9,845 nucleotides of DNA, from assembly GCF_039812505.1 (NCBI RefSeq), contig NZ_JBDIAQ010000132.1, positions 1 through 9,845 on the forward strand, given 5' to 3'. Source of the stretch: Intrasporangium_A sp039812505. Lineage in GTDB: Bacteria; Actinomycetota; Actinomycetes; Actinomycetales; Dermatophilaceae. Each line of letters starts with the position of its first letter. Within the stretch, counting starts at the first letter, position 1. Shown here piece after piece: positions 5,178-9,845 of the stretch. Below the pieces are notes generated by a model, which was given only the letters and a program-made list of their open reading frames with translations, searched no databases and had not been told where the DNA came from. Both the position numbers and the translations under genes were made by a program.

Positions 5178-6425
5178 TCAGTAGGCGCGGATGGCGAGGG
5201 CGACGTTGTGGCCGCCGAACCCGAAGGAGTTGTTCAGGGCGAGCAGGTCCCCGTCGGGCAGCTTGCGGTTCTCGGTGACGACGTCGAGCGAGATCTCGGG
5301 GTCCTGGTGGTCCAGGTTGATTGTCGCCGGGATGACCCGGTTGTACAGCGAGAGGATCGTCAGGACCGCCTCGAGCGAGCCCGCCGCACCGAGCAGGTGC
5401 CCGGTCATCGACTTGGTCGCCGTGACGGCGATGCCGTCGGTCAGGTCGCCGAAGGCGCGGCGGATCGCGTTGTACTCGGCGACGTCGCCGACCGGGGTCG
5501 AGGTCGCGTGGGCGTTGATGTGGATCACGTCAGCCAGGCCGGCGCCGGCGTTCTGCACGGCGAAGGTCATCGCGCGGGCCGCCCCCGCGCCCTCGGGCTC
5601 CGGGGCCGTGATGTGGTGCGCGTCGGCCGACATGCCGACGCCCGCGAGCTCGGCGTAGATCCTGGCTCCACGTGCCTTGGCGTGCTCCTCGGACTCGAGG
5701 ACCACCACTGCGGCCCCCTCACCGAGCACGAAGCCGTCGCGGTCGACGTCGTACGGCCGGGACGCCTTCTCGGGCGCGTCGTTGCGGGTGGACAGGGCCT
5801 GCATCGCGGCGAAGCCGGCGATCGGCATCGGGTGTACGGCGGCCTCGGTGCCGCCGGCCACGACGACGTCGGCCCGGCCCGAGAGGATCATCTCGATTCC
5901 TAGCCCCATGCTCTCGGCCCCGGACGAGCACGCGCTGACCGCCGTGTGCGAACCGGCGCGGGCGTGCAGCTCGAGCGAGACCGCGGCCGACGGGCCGTTC
6001 GGCATGAGCATCGGCACCGCGAGCGGGTAGACCCGGCGCGGCCCCTTCTCCTTCAGCACGTCCCACTGGTCCAGCAGGGTCCAGACGCCGCCGATCCCGG
6101 AGCCGATCGCGGTGCCGAGCCGCTCCGGATCGATCTCGGGGGCCCCGGCGTCCTGCCAGGCCTCACGGGCCGCGATGAGGGCGTACTGGCTCGACGGGTC
6201 GAGCCGCCGGGTCTCGACCTTCTTGAGCACCTCGATGGGAGGTGTGTGGATCGTTGCCGCGAAGTGGACGGGCAGCTCGTACTTGGCCACCCAGTCGAAG
6301 TCCATGGTGCGGGCGCCGGACCGTCCGGCAAGGATGGCGTCCCAGGTCTCGGGGACCGTGCCCCCGACGGGAGTCGTGGCGCCGAGTCCAGTGACCACGA
6401 CGCGCTGGTCGCGAGTGGACGTCAT
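5178..6425 (-). CDS. fabF: 3-oxoacyl-[ACP] synthase II
   Basis: A 415-residue elongating beta-ketoacyl-ACP synthase of the cytoplasmic type II fatty acid pathway, condensing malonyl-ACP with a growing acyl-ACP and releasing CO2. The thiolase fold triad is visible: Cys166 in AVSACSSG, His306 in NAHATSTPVGD and His343 in KSMTGHLLGAAG, with Lys338. The C-terminal NNSFGFGGHN glycine loop is intact. The length matches FabF. ATG at 6425-6423 has GAGGAG 8 nt upstream (6434-6439 on the minus strand). It is the last gene of the fab operon, 94 bp after acpP, and a hairpin lies in that gap. A Gly-to-Ala change (NAHA for NAHG) is common in actinobacterial FabF as far as I recall. KasA/KasB-type mycolic acid enzymes are relatives, but a single copy beside fabD, fabH and acpP fits housekeeping FabF best. 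Confidence 0.97.
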   Translation of the reverse strand: MTSTRDQRVVVTGLGATTPVGGTVPETWDAILAGRSGARTMDFDWVAKYELPVHFAATIHTPPIEVLKKVETRRLDPSSQYALIAAREAWQDAGAPEIDPERLGTAIGSGIGGVWTLLDQWDVLKEKGPRRVYPLAVPMLMPNGPSAAVSLELHARAGSHTAVSACSSGAESMGLGIEMILSGRADVVVAGGTEAAVHPMPIAGFAAMQALSTRNDAPEKASRPYDVDRDGFVLGEGAAVVVLESEEHAKARGARIYAELAGVGMSADAHHITAPEPEGAGAARAMTFAVQNAGAGLADVIHINAHATSTPVGDVAEYNAIRRAFGDLTDGIAVTATKSMTGHLLGAAGSLEAVLTILSLYNRVIPATINLDHQDPEISLDVVTENRKLPDGDLLALNNSFGFGGHNVALAIRAY

Positions 6426-6477
6426 ATGAGGTGCTCCTCTGTCGCAGAAGTGAGGGTTGCTGGTGGCGGGGGCCGGG

Positions 6478-6513
6478 CCCGGCGTGACCGGCCGCCGGGT
6501 CGGTCACGCCGGG
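6478..6513 (-). terminator. Intercistronic hairpin between acpP and fabF
   Basis: CCCGGCGTGACCG (6478-6490) and CGGTCACGCCGGG (6501-6513) form a perfect 13-bp stem with a 10-nt loop. In transcript direction it begins 6 nt after the acpP stop and ends about 40 nt before the fabF ribosome-binding site. No T tract follows. It may be a partial terminator, or a 3' stabiliser that protects the acpP message. Confidence 0.65.
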
Positions 6514-6519
6514 AAGTCC

Positions 6520-6768
6520 TCAGCCCAGGCCGTTGGAGATGAAGGTGACCGCGTCGCGGACCGTCTTGAGGTTCTTTACCTCGTCGTCGGGGATCTTCAC
6601 ACCGAACCGCTCCTCGGCGTTGACGACGATCGTCATCATCGAGAGGGAGTCGATGTCGAGGTCGTCGGTGAAGGACTTGTCGAGCTCGACCTCGTCGGTG
6701 TCGAGGCCGGTCTCCTCGTTGACGATCTCGGCGAGACCCCCGAGGATCTCCTGCTCGGACTGTGCCAT
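6520..6768 (-). CDS. acpP: Acyl carrier protein
   Basis: An 82-residue acidic carrier protein that holds the growing fatty acyl chain on a phosphopantetheine arm. The attachment serine is Ser41 in DIDSLSMM, the DSL motif at the start of helix 2. The pattern EERFGVKIPDDEVKNLKTVRDAV covers loop 2 and helix 3 and is normal. ATG 6768-6766 has AAAGGAG upstream with about 7 nt spacing, the strongest ribosome-binding site of the operon, which fits the need for abundant ACP. It lies 93 bp after fabH and 94 bp before fabF. The frame is complete with no odd features. It needs a 4'-phosphopantetheinyl transferase (AcpS), not in this window. Confidence 0.97.
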   Translation of the reverse strand: MAQSEQEILGGLAEIVNEETGLDTDEVELDKSFTDDLDIDSLSMMTIVVNAEERFGVKIPDDEVKNLKTVRDAVTFISNGLG

Positions 6769-6820
6769 CTGACTGCTCCTTTTGTTGGGGTGATGGTGCT
6801 GGGGATGCGGTGCCTGCCTC

Positions 6821-6842
6821 GGTCCCGATGACCCGCGGGACC
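6821..6842 (-). promoter_or_regulatory. Short hairpin between fabH and acpP
   Basis: GGTCCC (6821-6826) and GGGACC (6837-6842) can form a 6-bp stem with a 10-nt loop, 19 nt after the fabH stop in transcript direction. It is short and could be chance. It may mark an RNA processing or pausing site upstream of acpP. Confidence 0.3.
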
Positions 6843-6861
6843 AGCGGGAGAACGCGTCTCG

Positions 6862-7968
6862 TCAGGGAAGGACGATGACCTGCGCAGCGTAGACGAGTCC
6901 GGCCCCGAATCCGATCTGCAACGCGAGGCCGCCGCTCGGGATCTCCTTCTCGGCCAGCATGCGCGTGGTGGCGATCGGGATCGAGGCGGCCGAGGTGTTG
7001 GCCGTCGTGACGATGTCGCGGGCGACCGGGATGTCGGCCGGCAGCTTGAGCTGCTTGATCATCGCGTCGATGATCCGGATGTTCGCCTGGTGCGGGATGA
7101 AGGCGTCGAGGTCGGCGGCGGTGATGCCGGCCGCGTCGATGGCCTTCTGTGCGACCGGGGCCATGCCCCAGACCGCCCAGCGGAAGACGGCCTGGCCGGC
7201 CATGCCCAGCGTGGGCCACTGGGCGGCCGTGGGGGTCGCCTCCTCGCCGGCCTCGTCCTTGGGCGGGCCGCCGGCCGCCTCGGTCATGGTGCGGCCGCGG
7301 AAGCTCTTGCGGATGCCGGTCCACGGCTGGGTCTGGCTGATCGTGTCGCGCTGCTCGCCCTCGGATCCCCAGATCGTGGGGCCGATGCCCGGGGTCTCGG
7401 ACGGGCCGATGACGCAGGCCCCCGCACCGTCGCCGAAGATGAAGGCCGTCCCGCGGTCGTACGGGTCGGTGAAGTCGGAAAGCTTCTCCACGCCGATGAC
7501 CAGCACGTGGTCGGCCGTGCCGCTCTTGACCAGGTCGCTGCCGATGCCGACGCCGTAGCAGTACCCGGCGCAGGCGGCCGAGATGTCCATCGCGGGGGCG
7601 TTCGAGCCGAGCCGCGCGGCCAGCTCGGGCGCGGCGGCCGGTGTCTGGTAGGGGTGTGTCACGGTCGCCATGAGCACGAAGCCGAGCTGTTCCGGGGTGA
7701 TCCCCGCGTGCTCCATGGCCTGGCGGGCGGCCGCCTCGGCCATGTCGATGACGCTCTCGTCGGGAGCCGCCCAGTGCCGGCTGACGATCCCGGACCGTTC
7801 GCGGATCCACTCGTCGCTCGAGTTGATCTGCGCGACGATCTCGGAGTTGGGCACGACCCGGGCGGGACGGTAGGCGCCGACGCCCATGATGCGCGAGTGC
7901 CGGGCGGGGGTCGGGGCCAGGATGGTGCCGGTGCCCTTGGGGGTGGGTGCTGTTGCAGTCGTGCTCAC
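6862..7968 (-). CDS. fabH: 3-oxoacyl-[ACP] synthase III
   Basis: A 368-residue KAS III that starts fatty acid chains by condensing an acyl-CoA with malonyl-ACP. In actinomycetes such enzymes often take branched primers; the primer used here cannot be read from sequence. The triad is visible: Cys133 in ISAACAGYCYG, His293 in IPHQANIRI and Asn324 in TTANTSAAS. FGDGAGA (178-184) and the C-terminal GFGAG loop are intact. The protein is longer than the roughly 317-residue E. coli FabH because of an N-terminal extension of about 22 residues before SRIMGVGAYRP and an insertion of about 25 residues near 215-252. I recall similar insertions in other actinobacteria. The GTG start at 7968-7966 has GAGAAGG 7 nt upstream (7976-7982), which overlaps the fabD stop; the 12-nt gap suggests coupled translation. 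A later start at Met28 is possible but would trim the first beta strand. Confidence 0.95.
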   Translation of the reverse strand: MSTTATAPTPKGTGTILAPTPARHSRIMGVGAYRPARVVPNSEIVAQINSSDEWIRERSGIVSRHWAAPDESVIDMAEAAARQAMEHAGITPEQLGFVLMATVTHPYQTPAAAPELAARLGSNAPAMDISAACAGYCYGVGIGSDLVKSGTADHVLVIGVEKLSDFTDPYDRGTAFIFGDGAGACVIGPSETPGIGPTIWGSEGEQRDTISQTQPWTGIRKSFRGRTMTEAAGGPPKDEAGEEATPTAAQWPTLGMAGQAVFRWAVWGMAPVAQKAIDAAGITAADLDAFIPHQANIRIIDAMIKQLKLPADIPVARDIVTTANTSAASIPIATTRMLAEKEIPSGGLALQIGFGAGLVYAAQVIVLP

Positions 7969-7980
7969 GAGATGGCCTTC

Positions 7981-8922
7981 TCAGTTGGTGGAGTGGGAGG
8001 TTTCAGTGTGCTCGCGGACGAGGTCGCGTGCCGCGTCGAGGTCGTCGGGGGTCTTCAGCGCCACGGCCGGGACCCCCTTCATCGCGCGTTTGGCGAGCCC
8101 GACGAGGGTACCGGCGGGGGAGACCTCGACCAGCCCCGTCACGCCGAGGTCGAGCATCGTGGTCATGCACAGGTCCCAGCGGACCGGGTTGCTCACCTGG
8201 CCGACGAGCCGCCGGACGACCTCGGCGCCGCTGGTGACCGCCTGCCCGTCGGCGTTGGACAACAGCGTCGCCGTCGGGTCGGCGGGGGTGATCGTCGCGG
8301 CGACCCGCGTCAGGGACTCGACCGCGGGAGCCATGTGCGAGGTGTGGAAGGCGCCGGCCACCTTCAGGGGGATGACCCTCGTCCTGGCGGGCGGCTGGGC
8401 CGCGAACGCCGCCAGCTGCTCGAGGGTGCCGGCCGCGACGATCTGCCCGCCGCCGTTGACGTTGGCCGGCGTGAGGCCGTGGTCTGCGATGGTGGCCAGC
8501 ACCTCGTCCTGGTCGCCGCCGAGGACAGCCGACATGCCGGTCGGGGTGACCGCGCTCGCGGCCGCCATGCCCTGACCCCGCTCCCGGACGAACTCCATCG
8601 CCTGCTCCTCGGCCAGCACTCCCGCGGAGACGGCGGCGGTGATCTCGCCGACCGAGTGGCCCGCCCAGACACCGACCCCCGGCTTGTCGTCGGCCTCGAG
8701 GAGGGCGCCGAGCGAGACCAGCCCGGCCGCCACGATGAGCGGCTGGGCCACAGCGGTGTCCTTGATCGTGTCGGCGTCGGAGACCGTGCCGTGCTCGACG
8801 AGGTCGAGCCGGGCGGCCGCGCCGAGTCGGGCGAGGTGGTCGCGGGCACCGGGCAGCTCGAGCCAGGGGGTGAGGAAGCCGGGGGTCTGGGAACCCTGTC
8901 CAGGGCAGACGATCGCTAGCAC
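7981..8922 (-). CDS. fabD: Malonyl-CoA:ACP transacylase
   Basis: A 313-residue enzyme that moves malonyl from CoA to ACP, supplying extender units to FabH and FabF. GQGSQ (8-12) begins the fold. The nucleophile is Ser90 in GHSVGE, with Arg115 in RERGQGM and His193 in AGAFHTSHM as the partner residues. The C-terminal NPVRW substrate-pocket motif is present. The start is GTG at 8922-8920, because it yields the standard MLAIVCPGQG start; the GGGGG directly before it is not a well-spaced ribosome-binding site, and GGGGA 11 nt upstream is weak. It is the first gene of the fab operon, so the operon promoter should lie in the 342 bp upstream. No PucR/FasR-type regulator gene, often found just upstream of fabD in actinobacteria, is adjacent. 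GHSVGE in place of the commoner GHSLGE is conservative. Confidence 0.96.
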   Translation of the reverse strand: MLAIVCPGQGSQTPGFLTPWLELPGARDHLARLGAAARLDLVEHGTVSDADTIKDTAVAQPLIVAAGLVSLGALLEADDKPGVGVWAGHSVGEITAAVSAGVLAEEQAMEFVRERGQGMAAASAVTPTGMSAVLGGDQDEVLATIADHGLTPANVNGGGQIVAAGTLEQLAAFAAQPPARTRVIPLKVAGAFHTSHMAPAVESLTRVAATITPADPTATLLSNADGQAVTSGAEVVRRLVGQVSNPVRWDLCMTTMLDLGVTGLVEVSPAGTLVGLAKRAMKGVPAVALKTPDDLDAARDLVREHTETSHSTN

Positions 8923-9264
8923 CCCCCTAGCATCCCCGAAAGCGGGTGGATCTGGCGACCCCGGCTCGGGGCCGGGCCATCGCCTGTCGGCCGGAGCTCG
9001 CCCGAGCGGGAGGAGTGCAGCGCCCGGTCAGGGGCCGGGCGGTGCAGGCGACGACCCGCCACGAGGGCGGCATCTGCGGTGCCGAGCGGCCCCGGGTGCG
9101 ATACTCGGTGCGTCAGCCGTCGCCGGGTTGCCGACCTTGGGTGTGCAGTGGGTCGGGGATCGCCGGAGACACTCCGTTCCCGCTCGCTCCAACCCCGTCG
9201 ACGCCACCTACCCGGACCAGCCCTGCCAAGGGCCGGTGCCGTGCTGGTGGCCAAGGAGGTTTAC
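8923..9264. promoter_or_regulatory. Divergent intergenic region between fabD and the PF04020-type gene
   Basis: These 342 bp hold no gene I can support. They must contain the promoters of the fab operon (minus strand) and of the rightward membrane protein gene. On the plus strand GATACT (9100-9105) is a possible -10 box, without a good -35. I found no convincing minus-strand promoter by eye. The main structure is the palindrome at 9016-9046, listed separately. A smaller GCTCG/CGAGC inverted repeat lies at 8996-9007. Confidence 0.5.
9016..9046. promoter_or_regulatory. 31-bp imperfect palindrome upstream of fabD
   Basis: TGCAGCGCCCGG (9016-9027) and CCGGGCGGTGCA (9035-9046) are complementary at 11 of 12 positions around a 7-bp centre. 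It is 94 bp upstream of the fabD start. It could be an operator for a fatty acid regulator or a leader hairpin; the sequence alone does not decide. GC-rich DNA makes chance palindromes more likely, but arms of this length with TGCA ends are noticeable. Confidence 0.4.
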
Positions 9265-9648
9265 ATGATCCGGCTGCTCATCCGGGCCGCCATCTTCGTC
9301 GTCTCCGCGGCCGTGGGTCTGCTCGTCGCCGCGTGGGTGGTCGACGGGTTCCACGTGACAGCCACCGGTCTGGTGGTGTCGGCGGTCGTGTTCGCCTTGG
9401 CCCAGAGCATCCTGTCCCCCTTCGTCCTGAAGATGACGAAGAAGTACGCGCCGGCGCTCGTCGGCGGCTTCGGGCTCGTCTCGACGGTGGTCGCGCTGGC
9501 CGTGGCATCCTTCTTCGCCGACGGGCTGCGCATCTCAGGGGTCTCGAGCTGGGTGATCGGTGCCCTGATCGTCTGGCTCGTCAGCTCCCTCGGCGGGTGG
9601 TTGCTCCCCCTGGTCGTCCTGAAGAAGCGCCTGTCGAACGCCGAGTGA
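9265..9648 (+). CDS. Small four-helix membrane protein, PF04020 (phage holin 4-2 superfamily) type
   Basis: A 127-residue integral membrane protein with four hydrophobic segments at about 3-26, 34-54, 63-84 and 94-118 and a charged C-terminus (LKKRLSNAE). The wording VDGFHV, then ALAQSILSPFVLKM, and FFADGLRISG after helix 3 is typical of the family annotated as phage holin family IV. Despite the name, these are widespread chromosomal proteins in actinobacteria and cyanobacteria and are not evidence of a prophage. ATG 9265 is fixed by AAGGAGG (9253-9259) with a 5-nt gap; the longer open frame upstream has no comparable start. It is divergent from fabD. No lysin or other phage gene lies nearby. 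Function is unknown, perhaps membrane permeability or envelope related. Confidence 0.82.
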   Translation: MIRLLIRAAIFVVSAAVGLLVAAWVVDGFHVTATGLVVSAVVFALAQSILSPFVLKMTKKYAPALVGGFGLVSTVVALAVASFFADGLRISGVSSWVIGALIVWLVSSLGGWLLPLVVLKKRLSNAE

Positions 9649-9699
9649 CCCTCGAGCGCTCATCACCCGTGCAGCAGACCTGTAGAGCGAACAGCGTCC

Positions 9700-9762
9700 T
9701 GCACTCTCGATCACGAGAGGTGCACTCTCGATCGGGGGAAGTGCACTCTCGATCGGGGAGTC
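9700..9762 (+). repeat. Three 21-bp tandem repeats
   Basis: Units at 9700-9720, 9721-9741 and 9742-9762 all begin TGCACTCTCGATC. The remaining eight bases are ACGAGAGG, GGGGGAAG and GGGGAGTC. In the first unit CTCTCG and CGAGAG form a 6-bp inverted repeat around ATCA. There are no spacers, so this is not a CRISPR array. It sits 51 bp after the membrane protein gene. It may be an intergenic REP-like element or a protein-binding array. The rest of the right edge (9649-9699 and 9763-9845) holds no complete gene; GAGGCC/GGCCTC at 9798-9811 is a small inverted repeat, and GTG at 9827 could begin a gene beyond the window. Confidence 0.8.
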
Positions 9763-9845
9763 AGACCTTATGAGGGTCGCGGGTTGCCCGGGGTCTTGAG
9801 GCCGGGGCCTCGCGTATGCAGGATTCGTGGATCACCGGCCAGAAC

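Noticed and set aside
5166..5903. A 245-codon plus-strand frame opposite fabF
   Set aside because: Antisense shadow of fabF. It also overlaps the 3' end of a clear gene and has no ribosome-binding site.
6422..7810. A 462-codon minus-strand frame across fabH, acpP and the fabF gap
   Set aside because: It lies out of frame with real genes on the same strand and its Arg/Gly/His/Pro-rich product has no recognisable domain.
7090..8919. A 609-codon open frame on the plus strand opposite fabH and fabD
   Set aside because: It is antisense to two genes with intact catalytic motifs, its product is a Gly, Arg and Asp-rich low-complexity string, and such shadow frames are expected in very GC-rich DNA.
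9265..9648. Prophage lysis gene
   Set aside because: The protein belongs to a family called phage holin, but no endolysin, structural or integrase gene lies nearby and the family is common on chromosomes.
9700..9762. CRISPR array
   Set aside because: The 21-bp units are directly adjacent, with no unique spacers, and no cas gene is nearby.

Overview
The window is high-GC DNA from an actinomycete (phylum Actinomycetota). The evidence is the very G+C-rich third codon positions, GTG starts, and a type II fatty acid synthase cluster in the order fabD-fabH-acpP-fabF with a DUF3145 gene beside fabF, which is an actinobacterial arrangement. The wording of FabD and FabH suggests Micrococcales or a related order, but I cannot fix the genus.

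The left third (1 to about 3600) looks accessory. It opens with the C-terminal part of a DDE transposase. A head-to-tail array of one gene family follows, for which I know no name. The family encodes roughly 150-residue proteins with four predicted membrane helices, a PYYxND motif after helix 1, an ARRLxW motif before helix 4 and a YxSPxG motif near the C-terminus. I count three intact copies (1320-1778, 2418-2861, 3129-3593), two frameshifted copies (801-1320, 1775-2190) and one C-terminal stub (2992-3126). Several stop/start junctions overlap or nearly touch, so the array was probably one translationally coupled operon that grew by tandem duplication and is now decaying.

A tRNA gene with anticodon CAU lies on the minus strand at 3762-3835, its 3' end pointing at the accessory region, which is how islands inserted at tRNA genes are placed. 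To its right the sequence is ordinary core genome: a small Rieske ferredoxin (3945-4295), a leader with four 14-bp tandem repeats and a hairpin, then the DUF3145 gene (4548-5063). Two hairpins end that gene, and the second also faces the convergent fab operon.

The fab operon occupies 5178-8922 on the minus strand. FabD makes malonyl-ACP, FabH starts chains, AcpP carries them and FabF elongates them. All catalytic residues I can check are present. A perfect 13-bp hairpin follows acpP and may set the ACP level relative to FabF. The 342-bp divergent region upstream of fabD holds a 31-bp imperfect palindrome. On its other side is a PF04020-type four-helix membrane protein (9265-9648). The right edge has three 21-bp tandem repeats and no recognisable complete gene.

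The best candidate for something undescribed is the tandem membrane-protein array. I cannot give it a function from sequence alone.
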